Numbered from the stretch's first letter, positions 1 to 6,469 are shown. The stretch is DNA of 6,694 nt from an uncultured Methylococcaceae bacterium (GCA_903903765.1 CAIVAH010000303.1:1-6694), one strand, 5' to 3'. Numbers and translations: made by a program. The notes: generated from the letters alone by a model not told the origin.

Positions 1-614
1 ATGGCGGCTATAAAGAAATCATCTTACGGGTTTCGGGTCGTGATGTTTATTCACAGTTAAAGTTTGAGTCGGGTACCCATCGTGTACAACGCGTGCCAGA
101 AACCGAATCTCAAGGCCGTATTCATACTTCAGCGTGTACTGTGGCTATCATGCCAGAAGTTGAAGAAGTGGACGCTATTGATATTAATCCAGCCGACCTT
201 AAAGTAGATACTTATCGGGCCTCAGGAGCGGGTGGACAGCACGTTAATAAAACTGAATCGGCAATTCGTATTACCCATATTCCTACAGGTGTGGTGGTTG
301 AATGCCAAGATGAACGTTCACAACATAAAAATCGTGCCCGCGCCATGTCTTTATTAGCCTCGCGCTTATTATCTGCCGAACAAGAAAAACATCATGCTGA
401 ACAATCATCCATACGTAAACTTCAAGTCGGTAGTGGTGATAGATCAGAGCGCATTCGTACCTATAACTATCCTCAAGGTCGATTAACGGATCACCGTATT
501 AATTTAACACTCTACAAACTAGATGACATTATGCAAGGCGGTTTAGAACAGGTCATCCAACCTTTGATAAGTGAGCATCAAGCAGAACTTCTTACCCAAT
601 TAGGTGAAGATTAA
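1..614 (+). CDS. prfA: Peptide chain release factor 1, 3' part (5' end outside window)
   Basis: Release factor 1 recognises UAA and UAG in the ribosomal A site and triggers hydrolysis of peptidyl-tRNA. Reading is open from base 3 (first codon GGC), giving about 203 visible residues. The family is usually about 360 residues, so roughly the first 155 are missing. The codon-recognition tripeptide is Pro-Glu-Thr (bases 96-104), the PxT form that marks RF1 rather than the SPF form of RF2. The catalytic GGQ loop ([11 protein letters not shown], with GGQ at bases 231-239) is intact, as is the conserved [11 protein letters not shown] block. A GTG at 93 lies inside this conserved domain and is not the start. 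The gene ends in TAA, 5 bases before prmC, whose product methylates this GGQ glutamine. The family call is very secure. Confidence 0.98.
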   Translation, partial: GGYKEIILRVSGRDVYSQLKFESGTHRVQRVPETESQGRIHTSACTVAIMPEVEEVDAIDINPADLKVDTYRASGAGGQHVNKTESAIRITHIPTGVVVECQDERSQHKNRARAMSLLASRLLSAEQEKHHAEQSSIRKLQVGSGDRSERIRTYNYPQGRLTDHRINLTLYKLDDIMQGGLEQVIQPLISEHQAELLTQLGED

Positions 615-619
615 AGTTA

Positions 620-1465
620 ATGCCTAGCATTAATCACTTGATCAGCACAGCGGCAACTCAACTTGCCACTGGCTCAGATTCGGCTCAATTAGATGCTGAA
701 ATCTTGCTATGCTTAACCATTAATAAACCGCGCAGTTACTTAAGAGCTTGGCCCGATCAAGAACTCACCGCCAGCCAAGAAAATCAATTTAATGACTATC
801 TCAATCAACGCATTATAGGCACACCTATCGCCTATATCACCGGCTATAAAGAATTTTGGTCACGCGATTTTAAAGTGACCTCTGATGTATTAATCCCTAG
901 ACCCGAGACCGAGTTAATCATTGAACTGTGTTTGAAATTAATACACCAAGACACCACCCCAAAAATTCTTGATTTGGGTACGGGCTCAGGCATTATCGGT
1001 ATAACCCTAGCGGCTGAAAGGCCAAACGCATTAATATTTGCCAGTGACTTTTCTGCAAATGCATTACGCATCGCCAGACTTAATGCCCAAAGTCATAACA
1101 CTAAAAATATCAATTTTTATGAAAGTGACTGGCTAAAGGCTATACCTAAAAATCAATTTGAACTCATTGTAAGCAACCCCCCGTATATAGCTAGAGATGA
1201 TTTACACTTAACACAAGGCGACCTACGATTTGAACCTAGCAGCGCCTTATCGGCAAATGAAAATGGCTTAAGTGATATAAAAATCATTATTGATAATGCA
1301 CGGAATTATTTAACATCTTCGGGGCAACTTATAATTGAACATGGCTATAATCAAGCAGAAGTCGTTCAACAAATTTTTAAAGTATTTAACTATTATAATA
1401 TCAACACACATACAGATCTCTCTGGACAACCCAGAGTTACTTCTGGCCAATGGCGATCAAACTAA
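620..1465 (+). CDS. prmC: Release factor glutamine methyltransferase PrmC (HemK)
   Basis: This SAM-dependent enzyme N5-methylates the glutamine of the GGQ motif in RF1 and RF2, which raises termination efficiency. The 281-residue length is normal. An N-terminal helical domain (about 1-85) carries the usual release-factor-binding region. It is followed by IPRPETE (92-98), the SAM-binding glycine loop DLGTGSG (118-124), an acidic residue at D143, and the substrate-binding NPPY motif (186-189) that holds the target glutamine. The ATG at 620 is the natural start: it lies 5 bases after the prfA stop, with a purine-rich AGGTGAAGA about 10 bases upstream inside the prfA end. Coupling to prfA is the standard arrangement in proteobacteria. 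A minus-strand open frame within it is a shadow. No key residue is missing. Confidence 0.97.
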   Translation: MPSINHLISTAATQLATGSDSAQLDAEILLCLTINKPRSYLRAWPDQELTASQENQFNDYLNQRIIGTPIAYITGYKEFWSRDFKVTSDVLIPRPETELIIELCLKLIHQDTTPKILDLGTGSGIIGITLAAERPNALIFASDFSANALRIARLNAQSHNTKNINFYESDWLKAIPKNQFELIVSNPPYIARDDLHLTQGDLRFEPSSALSANENGLSDIKIIIDNARNYLTSSGQLIIEHGYNQAEVVQQIFKVFNYYNINTHTDLSGQPRVTSGQWRSN

Positions 1466-1480
1466 TACAGAACCCAAATT

Positions 1481-1918
1481 ATGACGCAAGAAATACAACT
1501 GCCCCGCAAATTAGCCAATCAACTATTACATCTCGCCCAAATATCTCCTAAACATGAAATCTGCGGACTTATTAGTGCCAAAAATGGCTTAGCACAACAC
1601 TGCTATCCGATACAAAATGTTGCAGAACAGCCAGAGAAACAATTTCTACTTGCCCCCCATCAACAAATTAACGCGCTAACTAAAATACGCGAAAAGGGTG
1701 AAACGTTATTTGCTATCTATCACTCACACCCCACAGCACCGGCCCAACCTTCTCAAGAAGATATTTGCCTATCAGCCTATCCAGATGCTCTAAATTTTAT
1801 TATTTCTCTCAATACAAAAGGCATATTAGAAATGCAATGTTTCAAATATTTAACTGATTCAGCTATTGAAATCCCCTTAAGCCTAAGTGATGATCCAGCT
1901 TGTGTAACTATTATCTAA
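1481..1918 (+). CDS. JAMM/MPN+ (M67 family) zinc metallopeptidase
   Basis: This 145-residue, single-domain protein has no signal peptide, so it is probably cytoplasmic. The JAMM metal signature is complete: a conserved glutamate in HEICGL (E26), then H81-S-H83-P, with S91 and D94 spaced exactly as H-x-H-x7-S-x2-D. These residues bind the catalytic zinc and water. Bacterial relatives (for example the Mec+ type) cleave after the C-terminal glycine of ubiquitin-fold sulfur carriers or release amino acids from them, and often neighbour a MoeB/ThiF-type E1 gene or a ThiS/MoaD-like carrier. Neither is visible here; the gene follows prmC by 15 bases and precedes the yjbQ-like gene by 17, so co-transcription is likely. 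The ribosome binding site is weak. The peptidase fold is well supported, but the substrate is unknown. Confidence 0.88.
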   Translation: MTQEIQLPRKLANQLLHLAQISPKHEICGLISAKNGLAQHCYPIQNVAEQPEKQFLLAPHQQINALTKIREKGETLFAIYHSHPTAPAQPSQEDICLSAYPDALNFIISLNTKGILEMQCFKYLTDSAIEIPLSLSDDPACVTII

Positions 1919-1935
1919 GCCAAAAGTTTTAACAT

Positions 1936-2361
1936 ATGTGGATACAAAAAGAATTTAACTTACCTGAAAAAAACCGGGGGTTTCACCTAATCACGGATGC
2001 AGTCGTCAAAACACTTCCAGAACTAAAAAAAATAGAATGTGGTTTACTGCACCTTTTTATACAGCATACTTCAGCATCATTAACCATTAATGAGAATGCC
2101 GATCCAACAGTACGACAAGATTTAGAAAGTCACTTTAATATCTTTGTGCCAGAAAAAGCGCCTTATTATCGACATGATTACGAAGGTGATGACGATATGC
2201 CTGCGCATATCAAAAGCTGTCTACTGGGTAACAACGTATCGATTCCTATCACGAAGGGAAAACTTAATCTAGGTATCTGGCAGGGTATTTACTTATGCGA
2301 ACATCGCAACCGGGGTGGCAGTAGACATTTCGTTGCCACCATTCAAGGTAAGCACGACTAA
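1936..2361 (+). CDS. yjbQ: YjbQ / UPF0047 family protein (secondary thiamine-phosphate synthase type)
   Basis: This 141-residue cytoplasmic protein matches the family's usual length of about 135-140. Conserved blocks appear in order: HTSASLTINENAD (44-56), HDYEGDDDMPAHIK (80-93), and GIWQGIYLCEHR (113-124). The His, Asp and Glu residues in them form the conserved pocket of this trimeric fold. Members are commonly annotated as secondary thiamine-phosphate synthases because the E. coli protein shows weak activity of that kind; the true physiological role is not settled. It is the last gene of the prfA-prmC-peptidase cluster, starting 17 bases after the preceding stop. The ATG at 1936 gives the typical MWIQKEF start, but no strong Shine-Dalgarno sequence precedes it. 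The stop is followed by a 511-base gap with no canonical terminator. Confidence 0.93.
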   Translation: MWIQKEFNLPEKNRGFHLITDAVVKTLPELKKIECGLLHLFIQHTSASLTINENADPTVRQDLESHFNIFVPEKAPYYRHDYEGDDDMPAHIKSCLLGNNVSIPITKGKLNLGIWQGIYLCEHRNRGGSRHFVATIQGKHD

Positions 2362-2381
2362 CAGGGTGACTTTAGCAAAAG

Positions 2382-2390
2382 TTATTCACA
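2382..2390 (+). promoter_or_regulatory. DnaA box match, TTATTCACA
   Basis: This is an exact match to the E. coli consensus TTATNCACA, 20 bases after the yjbQ stop. On its own such a 9-mer is weak evidence: the same word also occurs by chance at 47-55 inside prfA. It gains some weight from the box cluster 160 bases downstream. Confidence 0.35.
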
Positions 2391-2392
2391 CT

Positions 2393-2425
2393 CGCTATTT
2401 TTTTACAATAGCGCAAAAAAAAAAA
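2393..2425. repeat. Stem-loop CGCTATT/AATAGCG followed by A11 tract
   Basis: CGCTATT (2393-2399) pairs perfectly with AATAGCG (2407-2413) around a 7-base T-rich loop, and one base later a run of 11 A begins (2415-2425). It lies 31 bases after the last gene of the cluster, where a terminator might be expected. However, the U tract is missing 3' of the stem on either strand, so it is not a canonical intrinsic terminator. It may instead affect mRNA 3' processing or DNA bending. Confidence 0.5.
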
Positions 2426-2540
2426 CAGCCAAACGAACCACAAAAAACATAAGCCTTTGATTTAAAATTAACTTTCAGCCTTGACTGCATATTAGACAAT
2501 CTAACAAAATGCAATACGAATTATGCAGTTAGGCCTACCC

Positions 2541-2553
2541 TACAACAGTTGTA
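2541..2553. repeat. Palindrome TACAAC-A-GTTGTA
   Basis: This is a 6-base perfect inverted repeat around a single central base, overlapping the first DnaA-like box. From memory, the core ACAACAGTTGT also occurs in E. coli oriC near the R3 region; this has not been verified here. It could be a protein-binding dyad. Confidence 0.5.
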
Positions 2554-2583
2554 CACAAAGTTATCCACAGGTTTTGGGGATAA
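2549..2583. promoter_or_regulatory. Cluster of three DnaA-like boxes
   Basis: Three boxes lie within 35 bases. TTGTACACA (2549-2557) has one mismatch to TTATNCACA. TTATCCACA (2561-2569) is a perfect strong-type box starting exactly 12 bases later. TTATCCCCA is on the minus strand (2575-2583) with one mismatch. A further one-mismatch box, TAATACACA, lies at 2651-2659. The close spacing and the face-to-face pair resemble DnaA-binding arrays in origins and DnaA-controlled promoters. The box matches are seen directly; binding is inferred. Confidence 0.5.
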
Positions 2584-2586
2584 CTT
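2558..2586. repeat. Perfect 9-base inverted repeat AAGTTATCC / GGATAACTT
   Basis: The arms at 2558-2566 and 2578-2586 are exact reverse complements with an 11-base spacer. Each arm contains the TTATCC half of a DnaA box, so the dyad corresponds to two oppositely oriented boxes. In RNA it could fold as a hairpin, but with no U tract it does not look like a terminator. Confidence 0.7.
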
Positions 2587-2653
2587 AATAAAACCACACC
2601 CGCTCAATTGCTTAGGCTACAAAGCTAAATTTTTCTTCAAATATATCCGCTAA

Positions 2654-2839
2654 TACACAACTCAATGCCAGATTCAACGACTTAGGTTAAACCAGCAAGA
2701 ATGGTTAGTGATCCTTATGGTTTAATTACTTCACCACGAGGAAGATGACGAATTCGCAGCAGTTTATTTACACAGCAAAGATCTCGATTTAATTAAAAAA
2801 AAAATAAATCATCAAATTAGCATGATAGACTCTCGCTAA
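2654..2839 (+). pseudogene. Possible decayed reading frame with one in-frame stop
   Basis: One frame reads protein-like on both sides of a TAA at 2723-2725. The upstream part includes RLRLNQQEWLVILMV. The downstream part is acidic then basic and includes EEDDEFAAVYLHSKDLDLI, ending at a TAA at 2837-2839. There is no good start codon and no family is recognised. It could be the tail of a lost gene or simply chance AT-rich sequence. If real, it conflicts with a purely regulatory reading of this gap. Confidence 0.25.
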
Positions 2840-2872
2840 AATCTAAGACTACTTCACAATATTGGTGACACA

Positions 2873-3250
2873 ATGCAAAAAACAAAACTCATCATCAAAC
2901 TGTTATTTCTATTTATTCCATCAATTACTATCGCTGAAGATATGTCGTTTTTATTAACGACTTTGCCTAGCCAAAGAGCTGAATCACAAACTCGTTTCAT
3001 GAAAAATAAGCTTCAGCTATCTGATGAAACAACATCAAAAGTTCAAACTATCAATTTAGAGTTCGCCGAAAAGGTCGATCCTATCTTAAAAGGGTCTAGC
3101 CTTGGAGTTATCAAAAAACACGATGTTGAACAAATTCAAGAACAGAAAGATAAGGTACTACAAGGCATATTAACTCCGCAACAATTTGAAGTTTACAACA
3201 ATTCTAAAGATGAGTTAACTGCAACATTAAAGAAAGATTTATCTCATTAA
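2873..3250 (+). CDS. Small periplasmic protein, Spy/LTXXQ-like
   Basis: This 125-residue protein begins with a clear Sec signal peptide: a basic start (MQKTK), a hydrophobic stretch at about 6-20, and a likely cut after SITIA (A21). The mature part is charged and predicted helical. It carries KLQLSDETT (46-54), the pattern KVQTINLEFAEKVDPIL (57-72), and ILTPQQFEVY (99-108). The spacing of an LS/LT-xx-(T/Q) element near each end resembles the Spy/CpxP-like LTXXQ group of periplasmic chaperone or stress proteins, though the match is loose. The ATG at 2873 is preceded by GGTGA (2864-2868) at 4 bases, a usable ribosome binding site. A TAAAAT at 2837-2842 could be a -10 element but has no convincing -35. 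It is the first of three exported-protein genes. The function is not established. Confidence 0.7.
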   Translation: MQKTKLIIKLLFLFIPSITIAEDMSFLLTTLPSQRAESQTRFMKNKLQLSDETTSKVQTINLEFAEKVDPILKGSSLGVIKKHDVEQIQEQKDKVLQGILTPQQFEVYNNSKDELTATLKKDLSH

Positions 3251-3312
3251 ACTGATTATTAAAAACTCAAATTCTTAATTATATTATTAGCTGATTTATT
3301 TTGGATAAAACA

Positions 3313-4038
3313 ATGCAATTACATAAAACTCTCACTATATTTGCCACGTTTACTTTGTTGCTGTTTAGCATCGGTTGTGCAAAAACCAATATTGGTAATA
3401 TTAAAGAAACTAATAACATTAATATTGCCCGTCCTTCTCAAATTTTAATTCAAGATTTCACATTTGATTCTCAAAGCATTCAGACCAGCACGAATCCTAT
3501 ATCTAAAATTAAATCGGTATTAACGAATGATTCATCAGAAGACCTAAAAGCTAAATTGGGAAATGAAGTGATTGATGCACTTTCTAATGAACTAACCGAA
3601 AAAATAAAAATCCTTGGATTTACTGCTGTTCGCGTGAATAAAACACGACTACCCGCACAAAATGAAATAGTAATAACAGGGCAGTTTTTAAAAATTGACG
3701 AAGGTAATGCTATAAAACGAAATTTAATTGGCCTAGGTGCAGGACAATCTTCAATTGATACTAAAGTTCAAGTTATCGCACCATCATCAGAAGGGACTCA
3801 AGAAATTTTAAACTTTAATGCACACGCAGACAGTGGCAAAATGCCTGGCTCAGTTGTTTTGGGGCCAGCAGGCGTAGCTGCTGGCGCAGGAGCGGCCGCT
3901 GTCACAGCAACAAATGTCGCTAAGGGTGCTGCTAATGCCTATAAATCAGATTCTGCAAATCAAGCATCAGATTTAGCGGATAAAATTACAGAAATACTAT
4001 CAGACTACTTCAAAGAACAAGGTTGGACAATCCACTGA
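3313..4038 (+). CDS. DUF4410-type lipoprotein
   Basis: The product is 241 residues from the ATG at 3313. An in-frame TTG at 3301 would add four residues, but GGAT (3303-3306), six bases before the ATG, fits a ribosome binding site and leaves the ATG at the start of the signal peptide. The hydrophobic stretch at about 7-21 ends in the lipobox-like FSIGC with the lipidated cysteine at 22 and Ala at +2, suggesting an outer-membrane lipoprotein. The region ITGQFLKIDEGNAIKRNLIGLGAG (121-144), then a DTKVQV strand (149-154), is characteristic of DUF4410, a domain of unknown function. A Gly/Ala-rich segment (178-209) follows, and the C-terminus is helical. It lies 62 bases after the Spy-like gene and 42 before the sulfatase, so one transcript is plausible. 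The stop is TGA, unlike the TAA of its neighbours. Confidence 0.82.
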   Translation: MQLHKTLTIFATFTLLLFSIGCAKTNIGNIKETNNINIARPSQILIQDFTFDSQSIQTSTNPISKIKSVLTNDSSEDLKAKLGNEVIDALSNELTEKIKILGFTAVRVNKTRLPAQNEIVITGQFLKIDEGNAIKRNLIGLGAGQSSIDTKVQVIAPSSEGTQEILNFNAHADSGKMPGSVVLGPAGVAAGAGAAAVTATNVAKGAANAYKSDSANQASDLADKITEILSDYFKEQGWTIH

Positions 4039-4080
4039 AAAAAAACCTTAATTAAAATTTTCTTAATAATAGAGCTCATC

Positions 4081-6327
4081 ATGAATCTAACAAGAATACA
4101 TAAAATTGAACTTAAGCACTTTTTAAACTTGGCGTTAACAAGCTATCTTGTCTTTAATGGTGTCTCTCTAGCTAGCACAGAACAACAACTTGTGCACGAA
4201 GCAAAATCCAAATTTGAAGCTCATTCTGCAGCTACTACAAAACCCAACATCCTGTTCATAATTATGGACGACATCGGTATAGATCAAATGAAATCTTTTG
4301 GCTATGGCGGTGCCACTGCTCCGGTGATGGCTAACATTGATCAAATTGCTGCCAACGGCATACGTTTTCGTAACAACTGGTCTATGCCTGCTTGCACACC
4401 TAGTAGAGCTGTTTTCTTCGAAGGAAGATTCCCATTACGCACAAATATTAAAGGTGCTCTTGGCCCAAGTGATTTAGCTAACTCAATGGTATCTCCTTAC
4501 GAAATGACCACGCCTAAACTTTTGCATCAAAATAATTATCAAAGTGGATTATTTGGTAAGTTTCATTTAGGTCTTCAAAAAAATAACCCCTACGGACTCG
4601 CTATGCCAGCTTCACTAGGCTGGGATTATTATTATGGTTGGCTGGACGAAACTGGAGATCCATCATCAATCGACACAACCGCAGGTGGTGTAGGTGTATC
4701 TGGCCAATACACTTGCGGATATGTACCAGGCGCTAAAAATGGCGGTGCTGATAGTGGAGCTTGCTATACGCCTTATGATAAAAAATGTACCAACATATCA
4801 ACATCTAATACACTAGACCCGAATCCTCCAGGTCGAATTTGCTTAAGCAAAGGAGGCGTATTTGATCCAGGTGGATCTTGCAAAACGTCACCTAAACCTC
4901 CTGCTGATATCAATTTCAATTTGCTGAATGCACATTATGTATCCCCATTGATTATTAACAATGCAAACGGCAAGGTTGAGCAAGTCGCCTTAACTGATAA
5001 ACGTGCTCGAACTTTTCGTGGAACTGGCCCAGTTGATGCCGCGATAAAATGGATACAAACTCGCCCTAAAAATACTCCGTGGATGGCCACAGTTAGTTTT
5101 GCTACGGTACATACGCCTTTACAACCACCGCCAGCATCACTTCTTAATAAGCCTTCAATTGACACGAATGGATTTGATTGCACAAAAACATCTTTAGAAT
5201 GGTATGCGTTGAGCAACCAAATGATTGAAGCAATGGATAAAGAGATTGGAAGACTTTTAGTTGAAACAGGTATTGCTACCCGAAGCCCACTAGGAACTCT
5301 AAAGTATAAACCCTCTTCATCAGACACCATGATTGTAGTGGTCGGAGATAACGGCACACTGGGATATACAGTTAAACTGCCTTTTGACGCCACCCGGGCT
5401 AAAGGAACAGCATATCAAACTGGCGTGTGGGTTCCACTTATTGTAGCGGGCCCATTAGTTAATAGTCCCAACAGAGATGTTGAAAAAATGACTAATATCG
5501 CAGATGTTTATCAATTGTTTGGCGAGATCGGCGGCATAAATGTTCAAAAAAATGTCACACGTCCTTTTGATTCCGTTTCTATGTTGCCTTATCTATTAAA
5601 CCCTAATCAAGAAGCTATTCGTAATTTCAATTACACTGAAATTGGTTTAAATGAACAGGCTAACGGCACAGTCAATGGACCTTGTCAAATGCCCAGTAGC
5701 TGTACCCAAATACCCGTTAGCAAAACCGTTTGTGAGGATAATGGTGGAACTTGGTGGGGGGCTGGCGCAGTTAGTCCAGCTAAACCAGTAAATTTTTGTT
5801 GTCAAGTGCAACAAGAATTATATACAGCAAGCGGAACTCAACCAGCAACACCCATTTCGATACTGCCACTTTCATCTGTTGCGATAAGAAATACAGACTA
5901 CAAGTTGGTACGTAATAATATTAAAGATTACGACTCAAATACCAACACCTGCGTAGATGTACAAAATGATGAGTTTTATAAAATAAATCAAAATACTCCT
6001 CTTCCCGCACTAGATAGAGAAGGTAATAATCGCCTTGCAACTGGAGCTCCTTCACTAACGCCTATCGAGCAGACTAATTATTCTTCTCTTCTTGGAGCAC
6101 TCACGTCTTTTCAAGAAAGCGTAGTAGATTGCCAAGGTGATGGTAATTTGGATCTATTAGTAAACTCAATTGATTTATCTAATTACAAGAAATTTAGTCA
6201 TTTAGGAAAGGGCTCAAGCTGGTATGACGTAAATCTTGATGGACTGACTAACAGTAGTGACCTAACTATAATTAATCAAAACAAAGGGATAAATTGTCAA
6301 CCACAGAGACAATTTCACCTAAATTAA
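4081..6327 (+). CDS. Secreted formylglycine-dependent sulfatase with dockerin-like C-terminus
   Basis: This 748-residue type I sulfatase hydrolyses sulfate esters; its substrate is unknown, perhaps a sulfated glycan. An N-terminal hydrophobic segment (about 13-31) is a probable signal peptide cut near SLA-S. Active-site motifs are present in order: metal ligands MDD (62-64), the modification motif CTPSR (105-109, cysteine 105 to formylglycine), GKFHLG (159-164), VHTPLQPP (343-350), GDNG (422-425), and a KGTAY lysine (441). The usual TGR after CxPSR reads EGR (114-116). Two cysteine-rich modules interrupt or follow the domain (228-267 and 535-574). The C-terminus has two calcium-loop repeats (687-698 and 716-727). 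It is longer than a usual sulfatase of about 500 residues. A formylglycine-generating enzyme must be encoded elsewhere. The start at 4081 has only a weak AGAG upstream. Confidence 0.9.
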   Translation: MNLTRIHKIELKHFLNLALTSYLVFNGVSLASTEQQLVHEAKSKFEAHSAATTKPNILFIIMDDIGIDQMKSFGYGGATAPVMANIDQIAANGIRFRNNWSMPACTPSRAVFFEGRFPLRTNIKGALGPSDLANSMVSPYEMTTPKLLHQNNYQSGLFGKFHLGLQKNNPYGLAMPASLGWDYYYGWLDETGDPSSIDTTAGGVGVSGQYTCGYVPGAKNGGADSGACYTPYDKKCTNISTSNTLDPNPPGRICLSKGGVFDPGGSCKTSPKPPADINFNLLNAHYVSPLIINNANGKVEQVALTDKRARTFRGTGPVDAAIKWIQTRPKNTPWMATVSFATVHTPLQPPPASLLNKPSIDTNGFDCTKTSLEWYALSNQMIEAMDKEIGRLLVETGIATRSPLGTLKYKPSSSDTMIVVVGDNGTLGYTVKLPFDATRAKGTAYQTGVWVPLIVAGPLVNSPNRDVEKMTNIADVYQLFGEIGGINVQKNVTRPFDSVSMLPYLLNPNQEAIRNFNYTEIGLNEQANGTVNGPCQMPSSCTQIPVSKTVCEDNGGTWWGAGAVSPAKPVNFCCQVQQELYTASGTQPATPISILPLSSVAIRNTDYKLVRNNIKDYDSNTNTCVDVQNDEFYKINQNTPLPALDREGNNRLATGAPSLTPIEQTNYSSLLGALTSFQESVVDCQGDGNLDLLVNSIDLSNYKKFSHLGKGSSWYDVNLDGLTNSSDLTIINQNKGINCQPQRQFHLN
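6139..6261 (+). other. Tandem dockerin-like calcium-binding loops in the sulfatase C-terminus
   Basis: Two 12-residue loops share the ligand pattern D-x-N-x-D-x-x-x-N-x-x-D: residues 687-698 and 716-727, 29 residues apart. Each is followed by a short helix beginning D-L. This is the layout of type I dockerin or EF-hand-like repeats. In non-cellulosomal bacteria such modules usually have no known cohesin partner, so they may serve for calcium stabilisation or surface attachment. Confidence 0.75.
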
Positions 6328-6338
6328 TTATTATAGAT

Positions 6339-6376
6339 TGACTTGCTTTACTTAGCACAACAAGTACAGCAAGTCA
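6339..6376. repeat. Stem-loop after the sulfatase gene
   Basis: TGACTTGCT (6339-6347) pairs perfectly with AGCAAGTCA (6368-6376). After a one-base mismatch, TACTT (6349-6353) pairs with AAGTA (6362-6366), leaving an 8-base loop. It begins 11 bases after the sulfatase stop. No U tract follows directly (the nearest T run is at 6395-6399), so it may be a factor-dependent or 3'-protecting hairpin rather than a classical terminator. The long symmetry could also be an operator. Confidence 0.65.
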
Positions 6377-6469
6377 GATGCAAATGGCATTGACTTTTTC
6401 ACAGAGAACTTACCATAGAACATCCATTAGGGTAGCACCTTCTGCAGGCGAAGCAGTTGAAAATTAATA

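Larger units (their letters stand above)
2362..2872. other. 511-base gap with DnaA-box-like sites (candidate origin or DnaA-control region)
   Basis: No intact gene is seen here. The stretch contains two exact matches to TTATNCACA (2382-2390 and 2561-2569), several one-mismatch boxes, a 9-base perfect inverted repeat, a TACAAC/GTTGTA palindrome, a stem-loop followed by an A11 tract, an A10 tract in an AT-rich block (about 2784-2826), and a possible decayed reading frame. Boxes plus an adjacent AT-rich block are the ingredients of a bacterial origin. Against that, only two GATC sites occur, genes run in the same direction on both sides, and no dnaA, dnaN, mnmG or rpmH is in the window. It could instead be a DnaA-titration or DnaA-regulated site, or a relic of an inserted replicon. 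Confidence 0.35.

Noticed and set aside
47..55. Exact TTATTCACA DnaA-box match
   Set aside because: It is inside prfA coding sequence and isolated, so it is treated as chance; it serves as a caution for the boxes in the gap.
93..95. GTG as a start of a 173-residue protein
   Set aside because: It lies in the conserved [10 protein letters not shown] segment of RF1, and the frame is open and homologous upstream to the window edge.
844..1071. Minus-strand open frame within prmC
   Set aside because: It overlaps conserved prmC coding sequence and shows no recognisable domain.
2481..2510. Possible sigma-70 promoter, TTGACT with CAAAAT at 18 bases
   Set aside because: The -10 is poor and it lies over 350 bases before the next gene, so it is too weak to list as a feature.
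3301..3303. TTG as the start of the DUF4410 lipoprotein
   Set aside because: The ATG at 3313 is better placed after GGAT and gives a normal lipoprotein signal peptide.
4935..5393. Minus-strand open frame of 152 codons within the sulfatase
   Set aside because: It is antisense to conserved catalytic motifs of the sulfatase and has no recognisable domain.
6390..6419. Possible hemW promoter beginning with TTGACT
   Set aside because: No hexamer at 16-18 bases resembles TATAAT well enough.
6378..6467. 29-codon open frame before hemW
   Set aside because: It has no clear ribosome binding site, no family resemblance and short length; it is probably chance, although it ends close to the hemW start.
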